A DNA stretch of 64,000 bases from Rhizobium gallicum bv. gallicum R602sp. GTDB taxonomy: Bacteria; Pseudomonadota; Alphaproteobacteria; Rhizobiales; Rhizobiaceae. The number at the start of each line of letters is the position of its first letter. Position 1 is the first letter of the stretch. The notes below the pieces were generated by a model, which worked only from the letters and a program-made list of their open reading frames with translations, did no database searches and was not told the DNA's origin. The position numbers and the translations under genes are program-made. Shown here one piece after another: positions 18,801 to 27,017 of this stretch. The DNA lies in assembly GCF_000816845.1 (NCBI RefSeq), contig NZ_CP006877.1, forward strand, positions 2,423,501 to 2,487,500, given 5' to 3'.

Positions 18801-19047
18801 CGATGACCTTCGTCAGCTCTTGATCGATCGTCTGCGGTGCAGCGCCGTCGAACATGGTGCGCACGGTCACGACCGGGCGGTCGACATCCGGCAGTTCGCG
18901 CACTTCGACCCCGGCATAGGCAGCAAGACCCGCCACCACCATCAGCGTATTGAAAACCAGCGCCAGGATCGGGCGCCGCACGAAGAGTGCCGTAAAGGTC
19001 TGCTTGCCGGAGGCTCTCTCTGGAAGTTCGGTGACGGTCACGTTCAT
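15889..19047 (-). CDS. RND efflux transporter permease (HAE-1 type)
   Basis: A 1052-residue inner-membrane proton-driven drug exporter of the AcrB/MexB class. Seen: a first membrane helix near 25-45, the periplasmic porter segment beginning VEVRELPDVDRPVVTVRT, and the TM4 proton-relay aspartates in ATGLVVDDAIVVLENIVRRRAEG. The second half repeats the layout, with LLVGVMAKNGILIVEFANQLRDRG and LRLRPVMMTMIATILGGVPL. It overlaps the preceding membrane-fusion gene by ATGA, so the two are translated together. No outer-membrane channel or regulator gene is adjacent. Substrates are unknown. Confidence 0.95.
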   Translation of the reverse strand: MNVTVTELPERASGKQTFTALFVRRPILALVFNTLMVVAGLAAYAGVEVRELPDVDRPVVTVRTMFDGAAPQTIDQELTKVIEGAVARVSGLKSISSQSQFGQSRVTLEFSDTVDLAVAANDVRDAIGRIMEQLPDDADAPQIVKADADSQPIMRLAVTSTKLNMDDLTLLVENEIVDRLASVDGVADVEQYGDQEKIFRVDVDQGALASRGLTVGDLTEALDNSALDVPAGSLKSTTQDIVVRATASLQKPEDFANVILQDRVRLGDVATVTLGPRDGDTALRSNGKRGIGLGVIRQAQSNTLNISSGIKTVVEQLSKTLPEGTKIAITSDDAVFIQGAIHEVVLALILAGVIVTGVIYLFLRDWRATLIPAVSMPVALIGTLTAIYLVGFSINILTLLAIVLATGLVVDDAIVVLENIVRRRAEGMGPRAAAVLGTREVFFAVIATTATLAAVFIPLSFLPGQVGGLFREFGFVLAFSVGLSSIVALTLCPMLASRMLTKPMLEDHGALGHFGEAFARVYQWSLQRCLNAPLVVIVASVLFAGAALVAFSTVKSELTPNEDRAMVMMRLTAPQGSSLEYTRDKLQLVEEYLQPLVDRSDIRNVFSISGQGGSANSGFMVLTLAPWGERDRTQAEIVQDINRAASRVPALRGNAISSNSLRIRGAGSGLQMALVGNDYDRLTTAAVELVEALNATGRYDTPRLTNEPTQAQVSVTIDRERASDLGIDITGLSTAMQSLLEGRSVVDVFVNGDAYPVLLTSTMRPIDDPTDLENVFLKTGEGKIVPMSVIASMKEGAVAPQLNRESQLASVAITAGLKEGMSLGDAVKQVTELAEPILPPGARLIPLAEAATLEENSTGMALTFGFAIVIIFLVLAAQFESVLSSLIIMSTVPLGLACAVFALIITGSSLNIYSQIGLVLLVGVMAKNGILIVEFANQLRDRGVEVREAIERACALRLRPVMMTMIATILGGVPLVFAHGAGAEARIALGWVIVGGLGFATLVTLLITPVAYLLVARFAKPHAHEEARLHEEMAIAARPKPVPDPKHLQAAE

Positions 19048-20228
19048 TGTGTCGCGACCCCGTCGTTCGATGCCAGTTCATTGCCGGTCCGCACCGGCCC
19101 GCCCTCGCGGACGCGCTGCAGACCCTGCGTCACGATGGCGTCCCCATCCTTGATGCCGGCTTTCACGAGCACGAAATCCGGATTGCGTTGCACGATGCTG
19201 ACGCGCACCTTGTGCGACTTGGCCTCGACCACCTGCCAGACGAAAGAGCCGTGAGAATCCCACTGAACGGAAACCGGATCGACCGCAGGATATTTCTCGC
19301 CTGCGAACTTCATGCTGACATTGAAGGACATGCCGGCGCGAAGCTCGTCGGCGCGGTTGTCGATCTTGGCGCGGATGCGCAGCGTCCGGCTGGCCGCGTC
19401 GATGCGGTTGTCGACTGCCTGGACGACTCCGGTGAACACCTGCCCCGGCCGCGCGACCGACGTTACCTCGACCGGTTGGCCGACGGAAACCGTATTGGCG
19501 AAGCGCTCCGGCACCCAGTAGTCGACCAGGATTTCCGAGCGGTCGTCGAGCGTCACGATCGGCGTGCTGGTGGTCACGTTGTCGCCGATGTTGACTGGGA
19601 CGATGCCGACGATGCCATCGATCGGCGCCACGATGTTGCGCCGGGTGAGATTGAGCTCGGCGGCCTGCAGCTGCAGCCGCGCGCCCTGCTCGGCAATCTC
19701 GGCATCGAATACGTCCATGCGCGCAACGCTGGATTTGATGTTGTGATAGAGATTGGATTTCTCGATCGCACTCTTCAGCGCCACTTCGGCCTGCCCCTTG
19801 GCGATCACCTGCTCCTCGCTGTCGAGCTTGGCAAGCACCTGACCCTGCTTGACCTTGTCCCCGGACTTGATGAGGATTTCACGGATCGTGCCCATTGCCT
19901 GGGGCGTCACCACCACCGAGCGGATCGCGTCGCCTGTGCCGATCGCGTTCAGCCGGTCGTTGACCACGCCCTGCACGACGGCCTGGGTCACGACTAGAAC
20001 GGCACTGTTGCGCCCGCCGCCATTGCGTCCTCCGCCGCCCTGGGCGCCCTCGCCTTGCCCCGACCCACCGCCACCGGACTCCACGGCAGGAGCCACCTTG
20101 GCGACAATGTTTTCCGGGACGCCGGCATTTCTCAAAACATCAGCCGCACCCGGCACAAGAAAAATCCATCCGGCAAAGCCGGCCGCAATAACGATAAGAG
20201 AAAGAACAAACTGCTTCCAAAAAGCCAT
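19044..20228 (-). CDS. RND efflux periplasmic adaptor (membrane fusion protein)
   Basis: A 394-residue HlyD/AcrA-type adaptor that links the RND permease to an outer-membrane channel. It has an N-terminal membrane segment (LSLIVIAAGFAGWIFLVPGA, about 9-28) and a Gly-rich stretch (about 53-75). The biotinyl-lipoyl hairpin follows, with KSGDKVKQGQVLAKLDSEEQ and NIVAPIDGIVGIVPVNIGDNVT, then the beta-barrel and membrane-proximal domains. It is the first gene of a two-gene operon and overlaps the permease gene by 4 bases. Confidence 0.94.
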   Translation of the reverse strand: MAFWKQFVLSLIVIAAGFAGWIFLVPGAADVLRNAGVPENIVAKVAPAVESGGGGSGQGEGAQGGGGRNGGGRNSAVLVVTQAVVQGVVNDRLNAIGTGDAIRSVVVTPQAMGTIREILIKSGDKVKQGQVLAKLDSEEQVIAKGQAEVALKSAIEKSNLYHNIKSSVARMDVFDAEIAEQGARLQLQAAELNLTRRNIVAPIDGIVGIVPVNIGDNVTTSTPIVTLDDRSEILVDYWVPERFANTVSVGQPVEVTSVARPGQVFTGVVQAVDNRIDAASRTLRIRAKIDNRADELRAGMSFNVSMKFAGEKYPAVDPVSVQWDSHGSFVWQVVEAKSHKVRVSIVQRNPDFVLVKAGIKDGDAIVTQGLQRVREGGPVRTGNELASNDGVATQ

Positions 20229-20569
20229 TCACGTCTCCGGAGGGACCAAGGGGTCAGACCTGGGACGATCGAAAAGAGCGCCTTTAGACATATTCCCCAC
20301 CTGACTGCGGCAATATCGCCCCTTTACAAGCGGCCATCAAGCGCACGCGCCAGTCATTACAGAATTGTAATCTCCATCCTTGCGAAAACAGGTCACTTTT
20401 GCTTGAGCGGAGGCGTATTTCCGGCTCGAATTGCCAATTGCTACTTTGGGCATCTGCCGCCGCCCCAAATGCGCCGCGCCGGCAACGGTCGGATTCGTCC
20501 TGGAGGCGCTGGAATGAACCAAGAACATCTTTTCTGGCCTTTCCATCCCGAATCACTACATTACGCGCC
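20229..20569. other. Divergent promoter gap between the RND operon and uvrD
   Basis: About 340 bases with no convincing gene. Open frames here are extensions of the neighbouring genes or their shadows. It must hold the promoters of the RND operon (minus strand) and of the helicase gene (plus strand). No operator palindrome stood out by eye. Confidence 0.6.
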
Positions 20570-23161
20570 ATGAGCAATAGTTTCGACGATATCCCCTTCT
20601 TCGACGAAGAACCGGGCGAAGCGCCGCGCAAGCCGCAGGCGCCCGCCCCTGCAGCCGGAGGGATCGCCGCCCGCGCCATGGCTGCCCGCGACGGCGGCAA
20701 GCGGCCGGACTACCTCGCAGGCCTGAACCCCGAACAGACCGAAGCGGTCGAAACGCTGGAAGGCCCGGTGCTTGTGCTGGCGGGAGCCGGCACTGGCAAG
20801 ACTCGCGTGCTGACGACCCGCATCGCGCATATCTTGAGCACCGGGCGCGCCTTTCCCTCGCAGATCCTCGCCGTCACCTTCACCAACAAGGCGGCGCGCG
20901 AAATGAAGGAACGCATCGCGCTACTCGTCGGCGGCGCCGTCGAAGGCATGCCCTGGCTCGGCACCTTTCACTCGATCGGCGTCAAGCTGCTTCGCCGCCA
21001 CGCCGAGCTCGTCAGCCTGCGGTCCGATTTCACCATCCTCGATACCGACGACGTCGTGCGCCTCGTCAAGCAGCTGATCCAGGCCGAGGGCCTCGACGAC
21101 AAGCGCTGGCCGGCCAAGCAATTCGCCGGCATGATCGATACGTGGAAGAACAAGGGCCTTAGCCCCGCCGACATTCCCGAAGGCGACGCCCGCGCTTTTG
21201 CCAACGGCAAGGGCCGGGAACTCTACTTCGCCTACCAGGCGCGATTGATGACCTTGAACGCCTGCGATTTTGGCGATCTGCTGATGCATCCCATTGCCAT
21301 CTTCCGCAAAAACCCGGATTTGCTCAAGGAATACCACCAGCGCTTCCGCTATATCCTCGTCGACGAATACCAGGATACCAACACTGCGCAGTACATGTGG
21401 CTGCGGCTGTTGGCGCAGCGGCCGAGCCGCAAGTCGACCTCCCCCCTCGTGGGAGCAATGCCCGGCAGGGCAGAGGGCGATATCCCCTCCGACAGCGGCG
21501 CGAGTACACCCGCCTCTGTCGGCTCGCCCGATATCTTCCCCACAAGAGGGGAGATCAGAGACACCACGATCAACATCTGCTGCGTCGGCGACGACGACCA
21601 GTCGATCTATGGCTGGCGTGGCGCGGAAGTGGACAATATCCTGCGCTTCGAGAAAGATTTCCCGGGTGCCAAGGTCATCAAGCTGGAGCGCAACTACCGC
21701 TCGACCGAACACATCCTCGGCGCCGCCGCGCATCTAATCGCGCACAACGAGGGCCGGCTCGGCAAGACGCTGTTCACCGACCGCGTCGATCCGGAAGACG
21801 CCAAGGTGCAGGTGCATGCCTCCTGGGACAGCGAAGAGGAAGCCCGCGCCATCGGCGAGGAGATTGAGGTCCTGCAGCGCAAGCAACATAACCTCAACGA
21901 CATGGCGATCCTGGTGCGCGCCTCCTTCCAGATGCGCGAATTCGAAGATCGCTTCGTGACGCTCGGCCTCAACTACCGCGTCATCGGCGGCCCGCGCTTT
22001 TACGAGCGCCTCGAAATCCGCGATGCCATGGCCTATTTCCGCCTCGTCGCCCAGCCCGCCGACGACCTGGCCTTCGAGCGCATCATCAACACCCCGAAGC
22101 GCGGCCTTGGCGACACGACCGTGCGCGCGCTGCACGACTACGCCCGTGCCCGCGACATTCCGATGCTCGCCGCAGCCGCCGACATCATTGAAACAGACGA
22201 GCTGAAACCGAAGGCGCGCAAGGCGCTCTTCGACGTGGTGCATAGCTTCAGGAACTGGCAGCAAAGGCTTGAAACGACTCCACATACCGAACTTGCCGAG
22301 CAAATCCTTGAAGAGTCCGGCTACACCGACATGTGGAAGGCCGACAAGACGGCGGAAGCGCCCGGCCGGCTGGAAAACCTCAAGGAACTCATCCGCTCGA
22401 TGGAGAGCTTCGAGTCGTTGCGTGGCTTCCTGGAGCACGTCGCGCTGGTCATGGATGCCGAGCAGAACGAAGACCTCGACGCCGTCTCGATCATGACACT
22501 GCATTCGGCCAAGGGGTTGGAATTCGACACTGTCTTCCTGCCAGGCTGGGAAGAAGGCCTCTTCCCGCATCAGCGCTCGCTCGACGAAAGCGGCCGCGCC
22601 GGGCTTGAGGAGGAGCGCCGCCTCGCCTATGTCGGCATCACCCGGGCCAAGCGCCGCTGCCACATCTGGTTCGTCTCCAACCGCCGGATCCACGGCCTCT
22701 GGCAATCGACCATCCCCTCGCGGTTCCTCGACGAACTGCCGGAAACCCATGTCGAAGTCGCCGAAGTCGAGCAGAGCTACGGCGGTTACGGCCGCGGCGG
22801 CTACGGCCAGTCGCGCTTCGACAAGGCCGACCCCTTCGCCAATTCCTATTCCACCCCCGGCTGGAAACGCGCCCAAGCCAACAAGACCGACGCCACCCGC
22901 GACAATTGGGGCACCCGCTCGGGCCACGCGGTCGAACGTATCGGCTACGGCGAAAGCGGCCCCAAGGGCCGCACCATCGAAGGCGAACTCGTCGCCAAAT
23001 CCACGTCCACCGAACCCTCCCGCTTCCAGATGGGCGACCGCGTCTTCCACCTGAAATTCGGCAATGGGAACATTACCGGGATCGAGGGCAACAAGCTGAC
23101 GATCGATTTTGATCGGGCCGGGCAGAAGAGGGTGTTGGATGGGTTTGTCGAGCGGGTTTGA
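20570..23161 (+). CDS. uvrD: UvrD/PcrA-type ATP-dependent DNA helicase with an in-frame insert
   Basis: Superfamily 1 3'-5' DNA helicase for repair and replication. Of 863 residues, motif I is AGAGTGKT at 71-78, motif Ia TFTNKAAREMKER, motif II LVDEYQDTN (Asp265), motif III GDDDQSIYGWRGA (from 340), motif IV KLERNYRST, motif V TLHSAKGLEFDTVF, motif VI YVGITRAKRR. Motifs II and III are 75 residues apart instead of about 27; the extra residues (about 290-329) are encoded by a palindromic element. The C-terminal tail carries a Gly/Tyr-rich stretch (YGGYGRGGYGQ) and a Tudor-like end (GDRVFHLKFGNG). ATG 20570 begins the MSNSFDDIPFFDE opening. Confidence 0.95.
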   Translation: MSNSFDDIPFFDEEPGEAPRKPQAPAPAAGGIAARAMAARDGGKRPDYLAGLNPEQTEAVETLEGPVLVLAGAGTGKTRVLTTRIAHILSTGRAFPSQILAVTFTNKAAREMKERIALLVGGAVEGMPWLGTFHSIGVKLLRRHAELVSLRSDFTILDTDDVVRLVKQLIQAEGLDDKRWPAKQFAGMIDTWKNKGLSPADIPEGDARAFANGKGRELYFAYQARLMTLNACDFGDLLMHPIAIFRKNPDLLKEYHQRFRYILVDEYQDTNTAQYMWLRLLAQRPSRKSTSPLVGAMPGRAEGDIPSDSGASTPASVGSPDIFPTRGEIRDTTINICCVGDDDQSIYGWRGAEVDNILRFEKDFPGAKVIKLERNYRSTEHILGAAAHLIAHNEGRLGKTLFTDRVDPEDAKVQVHASWDSEEEARAIGEEIEVLQRKQHNLNDMAILVRASFQMREFEDRFVTLGLNYRVIGGPRFYERLEIRDAMAYFRLVAQPADDLAFERIINTPKRGLGDTTVRALHDYARARDIPMLAAAADIIETDELKPKARKALFDVVHSFRNWQQRLETTPHTELAEQILEESGYTDMWKADKTAEAPGRLENLKELIRSMESFESLRGFLEHVALVMDAEQNEDLDAVSIMTLHSAKGLEFDTVFLPGWEEGLFPHQRSLDESGRAGLEEERRLAYVGITRAKRRCHIWFVSNRRIHGLWQSTIPSRFLDELPETHVEVAEVEQSYGGYGRGGYGQSRFDKADPFANSYSTPGWKRAQANKTDATRDNWGTRSGHAVERIGYGESGPKGRTIEGELVAKSTSTEPSRFQMGDRVFHLKFGNGNITGIEGNKLTIDFDRAGQKRVLDGFVERV
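21436..21556. repeat. Palindromic repeat element inside uvrD
   Basis: A 121-base element whose ends are imperfect inverted repeats: GACCTCCCCCCTCGTGGGA at 21436-21454 against a reverse-complement copy ending at 21556. Inside, GATATC recurs (21479-21484 and 21530-21535) and CCGACAG (21489-21495) pairs with CTGTCGG (21516-21522), so the whole piece folds into a long hairpin. The CTCCCC...GTGGGGAG style matches intergenic repeats common in rhizobia. It lies wholly in frame within the helicase gene and has no stop codon in that frame. Confidence 0.8.
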
Positions 23162-23490
23162 CGAGCCGGCCTGCGCGGCGCGGCATCCTCGTCAGAAGTC
23201 TGACCCTGACATTCACGGCCGGCTTTTTTCGCGTTTATGCCGCCCCATTGCTTGAAGAAAAAGCCGTCTCGGATTCGTCACACGCAACTTTGATTTCACT
23301 CTATCCCTGCGACATCCATCGGTTGAATGTATCCGGCATTCGGCAATCGTTGCAGACGAGAGCTCGAAACGCTGTTCGAACGGGCTGGGGCCTCATTCCG
23401 ACATCGGCGTCAAGCAGCTCACCCATTCGTGACTTCCCCCTCCGCCCTCCCTCCCCCATACTCCCTTCGGGCTGGTATAGGAGGATTGAG
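23162..23490. other. Intergenic gap after uvrD, no gene seen
   Basis: About 330 bases between the helicase stop and the ribosome site of a small signal-peptide ORF. An open plus-strand frame crosses it, but its codons do not look protein-like and no family is recognisable. No clear terminator was found for uvrD. Confidence 0.5.
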
Positions 23491-23660
23491 ATGAAACGCT
23501 ATTCACTATCGGTGATTGGTCTGTCTCTGGTGATTGCCGTTCTCAGCAATCCGGGCATTGCGCTGGCAGCTTGCAACAAGCTTGTTGGGACCTGACCTCT
23601 ACAACCATCCATGCGGATGGCGACGCGACGGCGCTGCGCCCAAGCAAAACCTGACGGCCG
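23491..23660 (+). pseudogene. Remnant of a small secreted protein (frameshifted)
   Basis: A good ribosome site (GGAGGA) precedes ATG 23491, and the first 34 codons encode a signal peptide (MKRYSLSVIGLSLVIAVLSN, then PGIALAAC) ending at LVGT and a TGA at 23593-23595. Adding one base at that point restores WTSTTIHADGDATALRPSKT before the next stop. LVGTW followed by a polar beta-rich segment recalls lipocalin-like domains. I read this as a truncated, frameshifted gene; a functional 34-residue peptide is the alternative. Confidence 0.45.
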
Positions 23661-23708
23661 GATAGAAGCCTGTGCCGAACGTCTTGTGGAGCGGGCATTC
23701 ATGCCCGC

Positions 23709-24056
23709 TCACCCCAGCATCGGCATCTTGCCCATCCCCAGAATATCGTTGACGAGCGCGATCGCGATGCCGATGGCGACGATGCCCAATCCGATCAGGA
23801 AGAGCCGCCGCGCCCGGTCGTATTTGGCAGCAATCAGCGAATCCCGCGCCAAGAGATCGGCGAAGACCTTCACCTGCAGACCGATGCCGACGGTCAGGAG
23901 CAGCATCGGCAGGATGTCGATGCGGCTCCAGTCGTTCGGATTGGAGACCCAGCGGCTGATGAAGCTCAGCGAAAAGCCGAGAATGATGCCCGCAGCCGTC
24001 AGCGAGCCGTTGCGGAAGGTGGCGTCGATCTTCTCTTCTGGCCCTGGCTCGGTCAT
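23709..24056 (-). CDS. Small membrane protein of unknown function
   Basis: A 115-residue protein starting MTEPGPEEKIDATFRNGSLTA, with three predicted membrane helices: about 22-40 (AAGIILGFSLSFISRW), 48-65 (LPMLLLTVGIGLQVKV) and 88-108 (LFLIGLGIVAIGIAIALVND). The family is not recognised. ATG 24056 has GGGAG seven bases upstream and is preferred over an in-frame start 30 bases earlier. It lies downstream of the DUF488 gene on the same strand with a 75-base gap, so the two may be co-transcribed. Confidence 0.7.
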   Translation of the reverse strand: MTEPGPEEKIDATFRNGSLTAAGIILGFSLSFISRWVSNPNDWSRIDILPMLLLTVGIGLQVKVFADLLARDSLIAAKYDRARRLFLIGLGIVAIGIAIALVNDILGMGKMPMLG

Positions 24057-24131
24057 GGCTGGCTCCCGGCTGCTATTCGTGGCCAAGCAAGGCAGAAATA
24101 ACCGGGATCGGCAAGAGAGCGCATCTGCCCT

Positions 24132-24533
24132 CTAGGCGCTGGCCTTCGCCCTGAGCTGCGCGCCACGCTCCGTAAGCAGCCCGCGCAGCAGGCTGCGGTG
24201 GCAGCGGCTTTCGTTTTCGCAGTAGCAGCCGACGGCGAAGTTGGCGGTGTGCGAGAGTGCGGCCAGCGTGTCGAGGACCCGACTGGTGTCGGGTGCGGCC
24301 ATTTCCTTGAGATAGGCGCGGGAAAAGGCGTTCCACTCGGCTTCGGTCTGCGCTGCCTTGGCCTCGGCCACCAGCTCCTGGCTCGGCGACAGCATCGGCA
24401 GCCAGACGTCGTAATAGTCACGGCTCGCAAACTCCTCCTTCGGCACGCCGCGCGGCGGGCGGCGCACGGTGCCGATGCGCAAGCCCTCATCCTTGCTTCG
24501 TGGCGAGCCCAGTTGCACGATGCTGATTGCCAT
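24132..24533 (-). CDS. DUF488 domain protein
   Basis: A 133-residue protein with RIGTVRRPPRGVPKEEFASRD at 19-39, YYDVWLPMLSPS, and a C-terminal CYCENESRCHRSLLRGLL cysteine/histidine motif, the DUF488 signature (CxC...CHR). Family function is not firmly established; a nucleic-acid or redox role has been suggested from the Cys-His motif. The ATG start at 24533 opens MAISIVQLGSPRSKDEG. A small membrane-protein gene follows on the same strand, and a decayed siderophore-interacting protein gene diverges from it. Confidence 0.88.
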   Translation of the reverse strand: MAISIVQLGSPRSKDEGLRIGTVRRPPRGVPKEEFASRDYYDVWLPMLSPSQELVAEAKAAQTEAEWNAFSRAYLKEMAAPDTSRVLDTLAALSHTANFAVGCYCENESRCHRSLLRGLLTERGAQLRAKASA

Positions 24534-24625
24534 AGTGGTCTCCTCGCCTGGCCGGACGAGAAATCTAGCGCGACGGCCGTGTTTTCGCCAGCGGCCAAGA
24601 CACGCCCCGTGGGCGCATAAGCCGA

Positions 24626-25231
24626 TTGGCGTCCAATCCGCTCGCGGTCCGGGCGTACAGACAAGGATTGCAAAATCTCACGACCGACTTCGACTGGTAT
24701 CTGCTTGTCGGCGACGAGACCGCCCTTCCCGCGATCGGCCGCCGCCTCGAGGAACTAACTACCGGCTTTCGCCCATGCGCTCGTGGTCGCCGAGGTTGCA
24801 GGCCCCGAAGAGGAGCAGGCGCTGGAAAGCAAGGCCAGGCTGACGACACTCTGGCTTCATCGCGGCGGGGCACCGGCCGGTACCACGGATCAGCTCGACC
24901 AGGCTTTGCGTGGCCTCACGCTCCCGCCGGCGACGGCTATGTCTGGATCGCTTGCGAAACACTCGCCGCCAAGCGCCCTGGGGCCATCATGGTCGATGAG
25001 CGCCAGCATCCGAAAGCTTGGATCAAAGCGGCGGGCTACCGGCAGCGCGGCCAGGCCGACTTCCACGAAACACATGGCCATTGCATCGCCGCCCGTGCCG
25101 CTGGGATAGGCTTGGGGCCTGCGTTACCCGATGAGGCGGCGCGCGGCAGGCCGCGTCGCGCCATCTCACTCGCGGCCGATCCGCGCTTCCTCCAAAAAAA
25201 GCTTGCGCTTGACCACCTGCAAATCCACTAG
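24626..25231 (+). pseudogene. Siderophore-interacting protein (ViuB/SIP) remnant
   Basis: Fragments of the NAD(P)H-dependent ferric-siderophore reductase family lie in two frames. First frame: DFDWYLLVGDETALPAIGRRLEEL. Second frame, from about 24775: ALVVAEVAGPEEEQALESKA and TTLWLHRGGAPAGTTDQLDQ. Back in the first frame from about 24928: PAGDGYVWIACETLAAK and WIKAAGYRQRGQADFHETH. Two opposite indels therefore leave a continuous 201-codon frame whose middle is nonsense. The N-terminal FAD-binding half of the roughly 250-residue family is missing, so this is a dead gene rather than a sequencing slip alone. Confidence 0.85.
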
Positions 25232-25286
25232 TTGATAGCGGCATATCCGCTTGGCATGCTGCACCGCAAACGTATGGAGTCGCCTG

Positions 25287-25913
25287 ATGAAAGCGTTATT
25301 GCTGGTCGATATTCAGAATGGTTTTTGCCCGGGCGGCAATCTTCCGGTGCCGCACGGCGATCAGGTGGTGCCGGTCGCAAACAAGCTGATCGACAGCGGC
25401 AAATACGATCTGATCGTCGCCTCGCAGGACTGGCATCCACCCGGCCACGGAAGCTTTGCCTCCTCCCATCCGGGCAAGAAGCCTTTCGAAATGGGCGAGC
25501 TTTCCGGCAAGCCACAGATGATGTGGCCGGATCACTGCGTCAAGAACACCCTCGACGCGGAACTGCATCCGGCGTTGAAATCCGAAGAGATCGACCTCAT
25601 CCAGCAAAAGGGCGAAAATCCGCTGGTGGACAGCTATTCCGCCTTCCGCGACAACGACCGGGATGCCTCGACCGGGCTTTCCGATTTCCTCGAAGACCAG
25701 GGCGTGACAGAGCTCGACGTCTGCGGCCTGGCGACAGACTATTGCGTCAAATTCTCGGCGCTCGATGCGCTGGAGATGATGCCCGGGATCAAGGTCCGGT
25801 TCATCGAAGATGCAAGCCGCGGCATCACGCCGGAAGGGGTGGCTGCCGCAATAGACGAGATGCACGCACGCGGCATCGAGATCATCGACAGCCAAAAGGC
25901 TCTCACCGGCTGA
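25287..25913 (+). CDS. pncA: Nicotinamidase/pyrazinamidase
   Basis: Hydrolyses nicotinamide to nicotinate for NAD salvage. The 208-residue isochorismatase-fold protein shows the catalytic triad: Asp8 in LLVDIQNGF, Lys108 in IQQKGENP, Cys153 in ATDYCVKFSALDA. Metal ligands are visible in ASQDWHPPGHGSF (Asp48, His50) and WPDHC (His83). ATG 25287 begins the MKALLLVDIQNGF opening. It lies after the siderophore-protein remnant and is convergent with the DUF2164 gene, with only 3 bases between stops. Confidence 0.95.
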   Translation: MKALLLVDIQNGFCPGGNLPVPHGDQVVPVANKLIDSGKYDLIVASQDWHPPGHGSFASSHPGKKPFEMGELSGKPQMMWPDHCVKNTLDAELHPALKSEEIDLIQQKGENPLVDSYSAFRDNDRDASTGLSDFLEDQGVTELDVCGLATDYCVKFSALDALEMMPGIKVRFIEDASRGITPEGVAAAIDEMHARGIEIIDSQKALTG

Positions 25914-25916
25914 GGC

Positions 25917-26165
25917 TCAGTCCCGCGCCGCCTGCTCCAGCCCGTAAATATCGTCTGCAAGGTCGTCGGCACGCTTCAGAAACGCCGCATGTGCATCCTG
26001 TAGGCCCTGCTTGTAATAGGCGGCGCCGATCTCCTTGGCGAAGAAGTCGAGGACCAGTTCCGACTTGAGCAGGCCGACCGGCTGATCCAGTTCCTTGTCG
26101 AAGAAGTGCTGGACCCGCGCAATCAGCGCGGCCTTATCGTCCTTGGAAAAGTCTATCGGCTTCAT
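25917..26165 (-). CDS. DUF2164 family protein
   Basis: An 82-residue protein reading MKPIDFSKDDKAALIARVQHFFDKELDQPVG and LVLDFFAKEIGAAYYKQGLQDA, the standard DUF2164 pattern (helical, with the conserved ELDQxxG and YYNQGLxDA motifs). Function unknown. ATG 26165 has GGAGACG upstream; the longer in-frame opening to 26261 is not conserved. Convergent with pncA and divergent from azlC. Confidence 0.9.
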   Translation of the reverse strand: MKPIDFSKDDKAALIARVQHFFDKELDQPVGLLKSELVLDFFAKEIGAAYYKQGLQDAHAAFLKRADDLADDIYGLEQAARD

Positions 26166-26296
26166 CGTCTCGTCTCCTGCCATTGTCAGAGATTTCCACC
26201 GTTCAGCGAAATCGATCGGTCGATCAAGGAAATTCGATTGCGGCGGAGGCGCTGGGCACATAGAGCAGGTTCGTTTTTGAAGGAGGACAACTGCCG

Positions 26297-27016
26297 ATGA
26301 GTCGCGCGGAATTCGTCGAGGGTCTGCGGGGCGGCTTCACAGTCGCCGTGGCGTCCGCGCCTTTCGCAGCACTATTCGGCGCGCTTGCCGTTGATAATGG
26401 CATGTCGCTCGGCGAGCTGACGCTGATGAGCGCCACGGTCTATGCGGGTGCCAGCCAGATGGTCGGCATCGAGCTTTTCGGAAACAACGTCCAGGCCTGG
26501 CTCATCGTCGCCTCTATTCTCGCCGTCAATTTCCGCCATGTTCTCTATTCGGCGGCGATCGCGCGCTACGTCCGCCATTTCACGCCGCTGCAGAAGTTCT
26601 TCACCTTCTTCCTGCTCGTCGACCCGCAATTTGCCGAGATGGTGAAGCGCGGCGAGGAGGGCAAGCCAGTCACCTTCATCTGGTATCTCGGCTTCGGCAT
26701 CATCATCTACGTGCCCTGGGTGCTGGTCAGCCTTCTCGGCGGGCTGCTCGGCAGCTTCATCGGCGACCCGAAGGCGATCGGCCTTGATATCCTGCTGCCC
26801 GCCTATTTCCTTGGTATCGTGCTCGGCTTCCGCAACCGCGACAACTTCTTGCCGGTCGCCTTCGTCAGCGCCGTCGCCTCTGCGATCGCCTACCATTATG
26901 TCGGCTCACCCTGGCATGTCAGCCTGGGTGCTGCGGCCGGCATCACCTTGGCTGCATTGCTGCCATTGCCTGGCGCGCTTAAGCCCGAACCCGAAAACGA
27001 ACCGCACGAGGTCTGA
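26297..27016 (+). CDS. azlC: AzlC family branched-chain amino acid exporter subunit
   Basis: The large subunit of an AzlCD-type (LIV-E) exporter for branched-chain amino acids. The 239-residue membrane protein carries the conserved N-terminal helix (AVASAPFAALFGALAVDNGMS), MSATVYAGASQMVGIELFG and SILAVNFRHVLYSAAIARY, and ends with about five more hydrophobic segments. The azlD partner starts 1 base after its stop. A GGAGG ribosome site precedes the ATG. Confidence 0.92.
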   Translation: MSRAEFVEGLRGGFTVAVASAPFAALFGALAVDNGMSLGELTLMSATVYAGASQMVGIELFGNNVQAWLIVASILAVNFRHVLYSAAIARYVRHFTPLQKFFTFFLLVDPQFAEMVKRGEEGKPVTFIWYLGFGIIIYVPWVLVSLLGGLLGSFIGDPKAIGLDILLPAYFLGIVLGFRNRDNFLPVAFVSAVASAIAYHYVGSPWHVSLGAAAGITLAALLPLPGALKPEPENEPHEV

Positions 27017-27017
27017 C

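Noticed and set aside
21436..21556. The uvrD insert as an intein or an intron
   Set aside because: It is only about 40 residues, lacks splicing blocks, and stays in frame with a hairpin structure; a repeat element explains it better.
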